A stretch of 6,781 nt of DNA from Candidatus Falkowiibacteriota bacterium (GCA_903937325.1 CAIZYV010000002.1:1-6781), one strand, 5' to 3'. Shown: positions 1 to 5,955, counted from the stretch's first letter. Numbers and translations: made by a program. The notes: generated by a model from the letters alone, not told the origin.

Positions 1-144
1 AGCCCTGCGTGGCGAATAAATGATCTCCAACTTGATCAATTAATGTTGCTAATAATATTTAGACTTTTTAAAGATTATATTAGTTTTCTACAGTCTTGGA
101 GACTGACGTTTATAATCCTTCTCGGCATTGGCAACTCTAATTGA
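1..144 (+). CDS. 3' end of an unrecognised CDS (5' partial)
   Basis: Frame 1 is open from the first base to a TGA at 142-144, giving 47 codons. The other two forward frames and all three reverse frames hit stops early in this stretch. The peptide begins SPAWRINDLQLDQL and continues into a hydrophobic, leucine/isoleucine-rich end (LTFIILLGIG), so it could be a C-terminal tail with a membrane-associated helix. I recognise no family. An open run of this length can occur by chance in AT-rich DNA, so coding status is only moderately supported. If it is real, the gene lies upstream of uvrC in the same direction, with 89 bases between them. I see no intrinsic terminator in that gap, so transcription could continue into uvrC. 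Confidence 0.4.
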   Translation, partial: SPAWRINDLQLDQLMLLIIFRLFKDYISFLQSWRLTFIILLGIGNSN

Positions 145-181
145 ATTTCACTTGTTCCCATCTTAAACATGCTGCCGATAT

Positions 182-210
182 TTGTCAAGATATACTTTTT
201 CTCTTAAACT
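182..210 (+). promoter_or_regulatory. Possible sigma-70-type promoter for uvrC
   Basis: TTGTCA (182-187, 5 of 6 matches to the -35 consensus) is followed after 17 bases by TAAACT (205-210, 4 of 6 matches to the -10). This would start transcription near 217 and leave a very short leader before the ATG at 234. TATACT at 191-196 is a better -10 by itself but has no good -35 at the right distance. The assignment rests only on motif match and position. Confidence 0.35.
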
Positions 211-233
211 GACAAAGAATAAATAGACTATTA

Positions 234-1397
234 ATGACGCAACCCTTAAAAAAAATCTTAGCAACCATACCAAAAATGCCCGGCGTTTATTTTTGGTATG
301 GAGCAAAGAAGGAAGTTTTATACGTCGGCCGAGCAATTAATCTAAAAAATCGTCTCAGTCAATACTTTCAAAAAAATATTGATGCCCGTATTGCGGAAAT
401 GGTGGCGCAGGCTTGTGATTTAAAATTTATAACTTGCGAAAGTTTATTAGAAGCGATTATCTTGGAAGCGAGCAATATAAAAAAATACTGGCCAAAATAT
501 AATATTGTCGATCGCGATGACCGCTCTTTTATCTATATCGCCATTAACAACCAAGAAGAATATCCCCGACCAATTATTATCCGCGGACAAGATTTAAAAA
601 AATTTCCTTCACGCGCCTATAAATTATTTGGCCCCTATCAATCATATTATTTAATTTTCTCCGCTCTACGTCTTCTGCGCCGTGTTTTTCCTTATAGCAC
701 CTGCCGACCTCATCAAGGTAAGGCTTGTTTTGATTACCAAATTGGTTTGTGCCCAGGCACTTGCATAGAAGCAATTAGTGCGAAAGATTATAAAAAGAAC
801 ATCCAGAATCTCATTCTTCTTCTAGGCGGACAAAGGGAACGCTTACTTAAGAAATTAAGTAAAGATAATCCCGAACAGGCCAAAGCCCTACGACATCTTC
901 AAGAGGTTTCTTTACTCAGCAAAGAAGATAATTTAAATTCACCCCGCCTACAACGCATAGAAGGTTATGATATTTCTCATTTTCAAGGTAAGGAAACATA
1001 TGCTTCCATGGTCGTTTTTAGTAACGGCGAAAAACAAAATACTGAATACCGTTTGTTTAAAATTAAAGAGGCGCCGGCTGGCGATGATGAAAGAGCTCTC
1101 CTAGAAACAATAATTCGCCGCCTCCGGCACGAAGAATGGCCTAGACCAGATATGATTATGATTGACGGTGGCAGTCCACAAATAAGTTTCTTGAGTCGAG
1201 AATTAAACAAATTAAATATTATTTTACCTTTAGTCGGTATTTCTAAATTTGGCGGCGATCGCCTCGTTTTTCCCAAAGGCGTGAAGAAAAATTTCAAAGA
1301 TTTAGCCTCTATTTTAAAACCTACCTTGCTACAAGTCAGAGAAGAAGCTCATAGATTTGCTAATTATGGCCGCAAAAGAGCAACAAAAAAGTATTGA
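234..1397 (+). CDS. uvrC: Compact UvrC-type excinuclease ABC subunit C
   Basis: UvrC is the nuclease of UvrABC nucleotide excision repair; it is recruited by UvrB and cuts both sides of a DNA lesion. This 387-residue protein has the family parts in order. Residues 12-95 are a GIY-YIG nuclease domain with the GVY and YVG motifs (17-19, 30-32), R40 and the likely catalytic E78. Cysteines C157, C165, C173 and C177 match the UvrC iron-sulfur motif. A shortened UVR-like region (about 193-231) would contact UvrB. The RNase H-like nuclease has D246 (GYDISH), D311 (MIDGG) and H373 (EEAHRF), so the DDH triad is complete. Typical UvrC is about 600 residues; this one has a reduced middle and stops about 14 residues after H373, lacking the C-terminal helix-hairpin-helix pair. 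No frameshift is evident, and the short form fits Patescibacteria. There is no clear Shine-Dalgarno. The stop codon overlaps the next promoter. The family call is firm; full UvrC activity is inferred. Confidence 0.93.
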   Translation: MTQPLKKILATIPKMPGVYFWYGAKKEVLYVGRAINLKNRLSQYFQKNIDARIAEMVAQACDLKFITCESLLEAIILEASNIKKYWPKYNIVDRDDRSFIYIAINNQEEYPRPIIIRGQDLKKFPSRAYKLFGPYQSYYLIFSALRLLRRVFPYSTCRPHQGKACFDYQIGLCPGTCIEAISAKDYKKNIQNLILLLGGQRERLLKKLSKDNPEQAKALRHLQEVSLLSKEDNLNSPRLQRIEGYDISHFQGKETYASMVVFSNGEKQNTEYRLFKIKEAPAGDDERALLETIIRRLRHEEWPRPDMIMIDGGSPQISFLSRELNKLNIILPLVGISKFGGDRLVFPKGVKKNFKDLASILKPTLLQVREEAHRFANYGRKRATKKY

Positions 1398-1422
1398 CAA
1401 GAATAAATAATTATCTTATAAT
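1394..1422 (+). promoter_or_regulatory. Perfect consensus sigma-70 promoter overlapping the uvrC stop
   Basis: TTGACA at 1394-1399 and TATAAT at 1417-1422 are both exact consensus hexamers, separated by the optimal 17 bases. The uvrC TGA stop (1395-1397) lies inside the -35 box. Transcription would start near 1429, about 40 bases before the ATG of the membrane-protein gene at 1471. No terminator separates uvrC from this gene, so readthrough may add to its expression. Confidence 0.85.
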
Positions 1423-1470
1423 TTTCGATTAAATCTACCTTAACAATTTAATAACCAAAACCATTGTACC

Positions 1471-2316
1471 ATGAAAAAAATATTGATTTATTTACTTCTG
1501 ACGGGAATGTCAATTACCATTTTGGCTCAAGACACGGCATACCGCAAAGAACAAGGATCGGGAATAATAAAAAAATTTATTGTCCAAAAAATTAGTTTAA
1601 ACGATTTCAGCCAGGATACTGTTTATAAAATAATAAATGAACAGGTCGTTAGGATGATAGTTATTAATAAATTCAATGTTCCATATCTAGACTCATTGAA
1701 TATTAATCTCCCCGGGGAAGAATATAAAATTTTGGAAAAAGGAGAAGATATTAAAATAGAAAGTTTAGATTATATAATATCGGGGATACCCATAACAGCT
1801 CAATCCGTCAAAACAACCACAATAATAAATATTACCGCCAAAACAAAAATAATTAAGGAACTGGGCGAAAAAAAAATTATATGGTGGATGAATCTTTTAA
1901 TTACGGGTATTATTATATTTCCTATATTATTACAACGCTATAAGACGAAAGGAAAGAGACAAAAAAGAACGCTTTTGTTTACCTTATCAGCAGTAATATT
2001 TCTTTCTTTATTGCCGATAATTTACAAAATAAATGATCAGGAGATATCGGCCTACATAGCGCTCTTTAGCTTTCTAGCTGTACTAATAACAACCATGTTG
2101 TTCTCACTTTCTTCAATAACCGAGATGTTATTAGCCATAATTATATATGCAATATATTCATCCCTGATGACATTATTATCAATTTCATTGCAGTATATAT
2201 ATTTATTGAACCAAGCCGAAAGACAAGTTGATTATGCCATTTTAGTTATCGCTAGTATTTTAGTCGCTATCGGCTTAAATGAAATTTTAATGAGAAAATG
2301 GATCAAAAAAATATAA
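1471..2316 (+). CDS. Unknown membrane protein with signal peptide and about five TM helices
   Basis: I do not recognise this 281-residue protein. Residues 1-19 look like a signal peptide (MKK, hydrophobic core, then ILA), with likely cleavage before Q20 to give a mature start of QDTAYR. Residues 20-135 form a soluble, isoleucine- and lysine-rich segment, probably outside the membrane. Hydrophobic stretches follow at about 137-155, 168-184, 192-212, 216-245 (long enough for one or two helices) and 255-271, with basic loops such as residues 156-167. The protein ends in a basic tail, RKWIKKI. No catalytic motif is visible. ATA isoleucine codons are frequent, unlike the adjacent ribosomal genes. 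No Shine-Dalgarno precedes the ATG. The gene has its own consensus promoter and its own strong terminator, so it is a monocistronic unit between uvrC and rplJ. The composition and the Q-start signal peptide hint at transfer, but this is inference. Confidence 0.8.
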   Translation: MKKILIYLLLTGMSITILAQDTAYRKEQGSGIIKKFIVQKISLNDFSQDTVYKIINEQVVRMIVINKFNVPYLDSLNINLPGEEYKILEKGEDIKIESLDYIISGIPITAQSVKTTTIINITAKTKIIKELGEKKIIWWMNLLITGIIIFPILLQRYKTKGKRQKRTLLFTLSAVIFLSLLPIIYKINDQEISAYIALFSFLAVLITTMLFSLSSITEMLLAIIIYAIYSSLMTLLSISLQYIYLLNQAERQVDYAILVIASILVAIGLNEILMRKWIKKI

Positions 2317-2332
2317 TGGCAAAAAATTGCCA
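2317..2332. repeat. Small inverted repeat just after the membrane-protein stop
   Basis: TGGCAA and TTGCCA (2317-2322 and 2327-2332) form a perfect 6-bp stem with an AAAA loop, starting one base after the stop codon. It lies just upstream of the main terminator and has no T-run of its own. It may stabilise the transcript 3' end, or it may be incidental. Confidence 0.4.
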
Positions 2333-2339
2333 ATGCCTG

Positions 2340-2368
2340 AAGAATCTGAGCAATCAGATTCTTTTTTT
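2340..2368 (+). terminator. Intrinsic terminator of the membrane-protein gene
   Basis: AGAATCTGA (2341-2349) and TCAGATTCT (2354-2362) pair perfectly over 9 bp around a GCAA tetraloop. A2340 can add one more pair with T2363. Seven Ts run from 2362 to 2368. This is a textbook Rho-independent terminator that insulates the rplJ transcription unit from the gene upstream. Confidence 0.92.
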
Positions 2369-2412
2369 ATTACTTTAAATAAACACACACAAATTATACA
2401 AACAAATTAAAC

Positions 2413-2440
2413 TTGACAATATTATAATTTTTGCTAATAT
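2413..2440 (+). promoter_or_regulatory. rplJ-rplL promoter with extended -10
   Basis: An exact TTGACA (2413-2418) is followed after 16 bases by TAATAT (2435-2440, 4 of 6 matches). The preceding TGC (2432-2434) supplies an extended -10 TG motif. Transcription would start near 2447, about 12 bases before the first paired base of the L10 leader and about 155 bases before the rplJ ATG. The position between the previous terminator and the leader supports the call. Confidence 0.75.
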
Positions 2441-2458
2441 ATAGATACAAATCAATCA

Positions 2459-2560
2459 ATTACCACAGACCGCAAGCGCAACAATAAGTCTTGCCGAGGT
2501 AAATATAGCTAATTTTAGCTTTTTATTTAATCTGTGGTGATACCCAGATTTTTTTGTTTT
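2459..2560 (+). promoter_or_regulatory. L10-type ribosomal protein leader (attenuator)
   Basis: Three competing structures can be read here. (a) Kink-turn stem: UUACC (2460-2464) pairs with GGUAA (2498-2502). A 3-nt ACA bulge (2465-2467) is followed by tandem GA pairs (GA 2468-2469 opposite GA 2496-2497). Beyond these, GCAAG (2472-2476) pairs with CUUGC (2490-2494). (b) Antiterminator: 2459-2469 pairs with 2531-2541 over 11 bp including one G-U, using the kink-turn 5' arm. (c) Intrinsic terminator at 2529-2560, reusing the antiterminator 3' arm. A small AGCTA/TAGCT hairpin lies between them (2507-2520). In B. subtilis, L10(L12)4 binds a kink-turn that prevents antitermination, so excess protein lowers rplJL transcription. 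The same logic is inferred here from the pairings and from the position before rplJ. The pairings were worked out by hand, without an energy calculation. Confidence 0.8.
2529..2560 (+). terminator. Attenuating intrinsic terminator in the rplJ leader
   Basis: AATCTG (2529-2534) pairs with CAGATT (2545-2550). After a bulged T2535, GGT (2536-2538) pairs with ACC (2542-2544, read as A2542, C2543, C2544), closing a 3-nt loop. Ts run from 2549 to 2555, with four more at 2557-2560. It lies inside the leader before any gene, so it should act conditionally rather than as an operon end. Its 5' arm is also the 3' arm of the antiterminator helix. Confidence 0.8.
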
Positions 2561-2577
2561 AAAAGTACTTATAAACC

Positions 2578-2591
2578 AGCGTGAAAACGCT
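2578..2591 (+). promoter_or_regulatory. GAAA-tetraloop hairpin just before the rplJ start
   Basis: AGCGT (2578-2582) and ACGCT (2587-2591) form a perfect 5-bp stem capped by a GAAA (GNRA-type) tetraloop, ending 11 bases before the ATG. The spacer is TTTT followed by a run of A, with no Shine-Dalgarno, so the hairpin occupies the place where a ribosome binding site would sit. It could be a second-level translational control element or could simply keep the A-rich start region single-stranded. Neither role is demonstrated. Confidence 0.5.
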
Positions 2592-2602
2592 TTTAAAAAA
2601 AT

Positions 2603-3127
2603 ATGCCAAAAAGCAAAGTCCAAAAGCAGGAAATCCTGCGGAGTCTGCAAAAAAAGATTGGAGAAGCTAAATCAATCGTTTTTGCCGGCTTTAATGCTTT
2701 GGGGGTAAAAGACAATGAGGCTCTCCGTGACCTATTACGCCAAGAAAATGGTGAATACTATGTTGCGAAGAAAACCTTACTCGGCTTAGCCTTCAAAAAT
2801 CAAGGTGTGGACGTTTTGGATACAAAAGGTCTAGACGGTAAAATCGCCGCTATTTTCTCTTACGGAGACGAGGTGGCAGCCGCGAAAGTTCTCGATAATT
2901 TCCGTAAAGATAAGGGTGAAAAACTCTATTTTCTCGGCGGTATTTTAGAGGGTAAGTTACTTTCTAAAGAAGAAATCGAAGCAGTCGCAAAATTACCGAG
3001 TAAGACTGAATTGTATGCCAAGCTCGTGGGGTCTTTGAACGCCCCGGTTTCCGGTTTTGTTAACGCTTTAGCCGGTAATCTTCGCAATCTTGTGTACGTC
3101 TTAAAAGCAATCGAAGAAAAAAAATAA
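2603..3127 (+). CDS. rplJ: Large ribosomal subunit protein L10 (uL10)
   Basis: L10 forms the base of the ribosomal stalk. Its N-terminal domain binds 23S rRNA next to L11, and its C-terminal helix carries L7/L12 dimers that recruit translation GTPases. The 174-residue product matches the family in length and pattern. It has a basic N-terminus (MPKSKVQKQEIL), the IVFAGFNALGVKDNEALRD region at about 25-43, YYVAKKTLLGLAF (52-64), and a central domain to about residue 130. A C-terminal amphipathic helix follows (about 147-172, FVNALAGNLRNLVYVLKAI), the L12-binding part. The gene lies 52 bases upstream of rplL in the standard rplJ-rplL order. Expression is probably controlled by the leader attenuator, which L10(L12)4 itself would bind. 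The start at 2603 gives the usual N-terminus although no Shine-Dalgarno is present. Confidence 0.97.
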   Translation: MPKSKVQKQEILRSLQKKIGEAKSIVFAGFNALGVKDNEALRDLLRQENGEYYVAKKTLLGLAFKNQGVDVLDTKGLDGKIAAIFSYGDEVAAAKVLDNFRKDKGEKLYFLGGILEGKLLSKEEIEAVAKLPSKTELYAKLVGSLNAPVSGFVNALAGNLRNLVYVLKAIEEKK

Positions 3128-3143
3128 TAAATAAACGTCTGTA

Positions 3144-3158
3144 TCGGTTAATGACCGA
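3144..3158 (+). promoter_or_regulatory. Hairpin between rplJ and rplL
   Basis: TCGGT (3144-3148) pairs with ACCGA (3154-3158) around a 5-nt TAATG loop, in the 52-base gap between the two stalk genes. There is no T-run after it, so it is not a terminator. It could be an RNA processing or stability element helping rplL outproduce rplJ, since several L12 copies are needed per L10. That role is inferred from position only. Confidence 0.4.
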
Positions 3159-3179
3159 ATAGGGCGATAAACAACATTT

Positions 3180-3599
3180 ATGTCTGAAGAAACAAAAAAT
3201 GACGCCGCTGAAGAAGTGGTAGTCCCGGCTAAGTTTCAAAGCTTGGTCAGCGAAATAGAAAAAATGAGCGTGCTTGATTTAGCTGAGCTTGTTAAAATCT
3301 TAGAAAAGAAGTTCGGCGTTTCTGCTTCCGCTCCGGCTATGATGATGGCTCCGGCTGCTGGTGGCGCTGCTGCCGCTGTTGAAGAAAAAGATAGCTTCGA
3401 TGTTGAATTAACCGATGCTGGCGCCAGCAAGATCAACGTCATTAAAGTTGTCCGTGAAGTAACAGAAATGGGCTTAAAGGAAGCTAAAGACTTAGTCGAT
3501 GGCGCTCCGAAAGTCATTAAAGAAGGTTTGAAGAAGGAAGAAGCTGAAGCTTTAAAGAAAAAATTCGAAGAAGCTGGTGCTAAGGTAACTCTGAAATAA
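3180..3599 (+). CDS. rplL: Large ribosomal subunit protein L7/L12 (bL12)
   Basis: L7/L12 is the mobile, multi-copy stalk protein that contacts EF-Tu, EF-G and other GTPases. The 139-residue product has the three family parts. These are an N-terminal dimerisation and L10-binding helix pair (about 18-48), an alanine/methionine/proline/glycine-rich hinge (about 49-68), and a C-terminal domain (about 69-139). The C-terminal domain includes KINVIKVVREVTEMGLKEAK (84-103) and the ending EEAGAKVTLK. It is somewhat longer than the common 120-128 residues because of an acidic N-terminal extension (about 17 residues). The family TGLGLKEAK segment reads TEMGLKEAK here. It is co-transcribed with rplJ and followed after 19 bases by a strong terminator. 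No Shine-Dalgarno precedes the ATG. Codons are richer in G and C than in the flanking genes, as expected for a highly expressed gene. Confidence 0.97.
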   Translation: MSEETKNDAAEEVVVPAKFQSLVSEIEKMSVLDLAELVKILEKKFGVSASAPAMMMAPAAGGAAAAVEEKDSFDVELTDAGASKINVIKVVREVTEMGLKEAKDLVDGAPKVIKEGLKKEEAEALKKKFEEAGAKVTLK

Positions 3600-3618
3600 A
3601 AACAACGACAAACAGTAT

Positions 3619-3646
3619 AAAAAAACCGCTAGCTAGCGGTTTTTTT
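3619..3646. terminator. Bidirectional terminator between rplL and the convergent gene
   Basis: Seven As (3619-3625), CCGCT, an AGCT loop, AGCGG and seven Ts (3640-3646) form a perfectly symmetrical hairpin. Read on the plus strand it ends the rplJ-rplL transcript. Read on the minus strand, the A-run becomes a U-run that ends the transcript of the 749-residue gene, whose stop is at 3669. One palindrome therefore serves two converging units. Confidence 0.93.
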
Positions 3647-3668
3647 GTTTATCATTTAATAATAAAAT

Positions 3669-5918
3669 TTATTGCAAAACAATCTTATAAACCGAATCGT
3701 TGTTTAAGAGATAGGCAGAATCAGCATTGGCACTTAAGCTAAAATCTTTCAGATTATTCAAAGAAGGGAAGCGAAACTGATTAACTAAATTACCCTGCTT
3801 GTCAAAAATTAATAAACGCTTGCTGCCTTTATCGAGAATAAACAACTTATCACCGTTTATTTTTAATAAAGAGGCGCTCTCTAAAACAGGATCAACAGAC
3901 GCGAGGCGGAAATCTTGACGTAAGCCACGAGTAAACTTATCCAAAGACCCGTTATTATGCAGGAGAAAAATATCAGCAGAAACGGCTAAATCGACAACAT
4001 CGCCCAAAGATAATTCTTCTTTCAACCAAGATGTTTTGGCGCCATAGCTATTGTTACCAGCGCTTAATTTATAAATTTTATTGGCGTCAGGCATTAATAG
4101 ATATAGAGGTTTACCGGGAATATCATAAAATTGGAAAGACGCTATCTTATCATCAGCGCCAATACCTTCCAAATTTAAAATTGTATTTTTACCGGTCACT
4201 GCCGCTAAGCTAAGTAAACGATTACCGCCTAAATAATAAATATTATCACCCAGTAATGCCGGTTTATCTAAAGAAGTAAAATCACCGCTGAGTAAAAAGG
4301 AAGCAGTTTTTTTAGACACTAAATCAAAAGTGTAAACAGCTTTAGCGGCCGAATCAGCTGCATAAGCCTTATCTTGAGTGATTATCAAATTACGCGTTTC
4401 AGCGGAATTATTATAACCCTTAAAATCCACCAGTAATTCCGGTGCATCAATTGTTGTTAATTTTTGCACTTTCGCTCTCTGTTTTTCTATTTCACTGCGC
4501 AAATTATTAAGCTTTTCAATCTGCTTTTCACCTTTAGCCGGCAGAGAATCTAAAGAGGCTAAGCTTTCACCAATTAAAGTTTTAGCACCTTCCTGATTAT
4601 TATAGAGTAGGTAGGAGTCAACCATGTTTTTTTTCGCCTCCACAACATTGACTAGATTATTAAAATATTCATCGTTAAGACGACGACGATTATTAACACT
4701 GGTAATAGACAAACTGACAAGTAAAATAAGAGCGGCGCCAGCCAAAAGACTAAACATCAGCTTGTTGCGCGGCGCCAAAGAACGGAACCATAAACGTCCT
4801 TGTCGCCAGCCGCCCCGCCAAAATATGGGATTAAAAAGATTAATAATAGTCGGGATAACAGCTTTCAAATTTTGCCAAATATGCCCTCGGCTACGACCGA
4901 AAGCCATTCTTTCCTTAATCATTCTAGCAGCAGAAACCGTTTTCTGACCGCTTAAAGGCGGTAAAATCTGAGCGGCGATAAGGGGCGTTTTTAAAGTTAA
5001 AGGTCGACTATTATCCGAAAGTTTTGACTGCATTTTTTTCCATACTTTTACGATTTTTCGCCAATTAATTAAGCCGGCCGGAGCCAACATCTGTTCTGTT
5101 CTTTTTTCTGTATAATTAAGATGAGAAATAGAACTGTGAGCGGACTGTCCATTATCGCTAATATTATCATCTTTCATGTCAGCAGCACTAAGACCAAAAG
5201 TATTCTTAATGATAATACCTAAGAAGGGCACATAAGAATTAACTTTACTTAAAGCGCTCTTAATCTGTTCTGCTGCTACCATTGGCGGCAGCTTGGTTAC
5301 AATATTGATCAAATCCTTATTAGATAGATATTCAGGTAAAGCTTCATTACAGAATAAAAAATAAGAGGCCGGCGGTATTTCGCCGCTAATAACAGAGGCA
5401 AAGAATTTTGCTTCGACTGGCCCGGTTATTTCTACTCTTTCCTCAAGATCGGCGGCGCTACTTTCAATGTTGATTAATTCATATTGATCCTGACGCTTGA
5501 AAATCATGAAAGATTTATTCTGTCCAAAACTAGAAAAAAGTAGCTTATCTTCGAAAACTAAACCTAAAACAATATTAGTATCTTCAGCGCGCAACGTAAT
5601 CTTTTCAGTAGCAATAAACTCTAAAAGCGCCTTATTTAATTTAGCCAGAGCCGCTTCGAAAATATTATCCAAACTCAAACCTTCGATTTTATCCTGCAAA
5701 AATATTTTTTCATCATTATAATAAAATTCCTCAAAACGCCTGATTAAAAAATCAATAATATTTTTTGTATCACTTTTCTTACCATCAATTTCCGCCAATA
5801 AAAAAAGTTTACCAGCCAAATTTTCCTTAATTGCGTCCGGCTGAGCAATATAAATATCCCGGCTACCATTTTGATGTTTGCCGGTGTTTAAAATAAAAGA
5901 AGATATTTTGTAATACAT
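3669..5918 (-). CDS. PP2C-like pseudophosphatase / TM / propeller-like protein
   Basis: This 749-residue protein appears to be modular. Residues 1-235 follow the order of a PP2C/PPM phosphatase: an SRD segment near residue 21, AEIDG (42-46) where PP2C has VADGxGG, and a strand pair 116-139. However, the GDSR motif reads GQNK (132-135), the SDG motif reads NEA (191-193), and the final DN motif reads VN (226-227). Metal-binding acidic residues are therefore missing and activity is doubtful. A low-complexity and basic linker (240-385) leads to one TM helix (about 387-408). A charged coiled-coil-like segment follows (410-488), then a beta-rich region (490-749). This region has repeated strand-turn units such as LFILDKGSKRLLIFD, resembling a beta-propeller of NHL/PQQ type. 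Topology is probably N-in, C-out. The role may be signalling or scaffolding across the membrane; no substrate can be named. It is monocistronic, with no Shine-Dalgarno. The modular reading comes from pattern comparison by eye. Confidence 0.75.
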   Translation of the reverse strand: MYYKISSFILNTGKHQNGSRDIYIAQPDAIKENLAGKLFLLAEIDGKKSDTKNIIDFLIRRFEEFYYNDEKIFLQDKIEGLSLDNIFEAALAKLNKALLEFIATEKITLRAEDTNIVLGLVFEDKLLFSSFGQNKSFMIFKRQDQYELINIESSAADLEERVEITGPVEAKFFASVISGEIPPASYFLFCNEALPEYLSNKDLINIVTKLPPMVAAEQIKSALSKVNSYVPFLGIIIKNTFGLSAADMKDDNISDNGQSAHSSISHLNYTEKRTEQMLAPAGLINWRKIVKVWKKMQSKLSDNSRPLTLKTPLIAAQILPPLSGQKTVSAARMIKERMAFGRSRGHIWQNLKAVIPTIINLFNPIFWRGGWRQGRLWFRSLAPRNKLMFSLLAGAALILLVSLSITSVNNRRRLNDEYFNNLVNVVEAKKNMVDSYLLYNNQEGAKTLIGESLASLDSLPAKGEKQIEKLNNLRSEIEKQRAKVQKLTTIDAPELLVDFKGYNNSAETRNLIITQDKAYAADSAAKAVYTFDLVSKKTASFLLSGDFTSLDKPALLGDNIYYLGGNRLLSLAAVTGKNTILNLEGIGADDKIASFQFYDIPGKPLYLLMPDANKIYKLSAGNNSYGAKTSWLKEELSLGDVVDLAVSADIFLLHNNGSLDKFTRGLRQDFRLASVDPVLESASLLKINGDKLFILDKGSKRLLIFDKQGNLVNQFRFPSLNNLKDFSLSANADSAYLLNNDSVYKIVLQ

Positions 5919-5955
5919 ATTGAGCTTGGCTGAGCGCTAAAAATGCCTATTTTAT

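Noticed and set aside
91..105. CAGTCT-TGG-AGACTG hairpin
   Set aside because: The stem is perfect, but the loop is only 3 nt and no T-run follows. It lies inside the probable upstream reading frame, so it is not supported as a terminator or tRNA arm.
983..1297. 104-residue minus-strand frame inside uvrC
   Set aside because: It is antisense to the conserved RNase H-like domain of uvrC and has no recognisable domain or start context.
2507..2520. AGCTA/TAGCT hairpin followed by Ts as an independent terminator
   Set aside because: The stem is only 5 bp and AT-rich, and the T-run is interrupted by an A. It fits better as a small helix within the L10 leader between the kink-turn and the antiterminator 3' arm.
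2456..2650. 64-residue open frame on the minus strand over the rplJ leader
   Set aside because: It runs antisense to the structured leader and the start of rplJ, with no promoter or family resemblance. The openness is explained by the leader and by the overlapping coding frame.
3236..3517. 93-residue minus-strand frame inside rplL
   Set aside because: It is a shadow of the rplL reading frame. The product is low-complexity (alanine/serine/threonine-rich) as expected from the reverse of its alanine- and lysine-rich codons.
4624..4947. 107-residue plus-strand frame inside the 749-residue gene
   Set aside because: It overlaps the TM and linker region of the clearly coding minus strand. Its composition is arginine/leucine-rich, typical of a reverse shadow.
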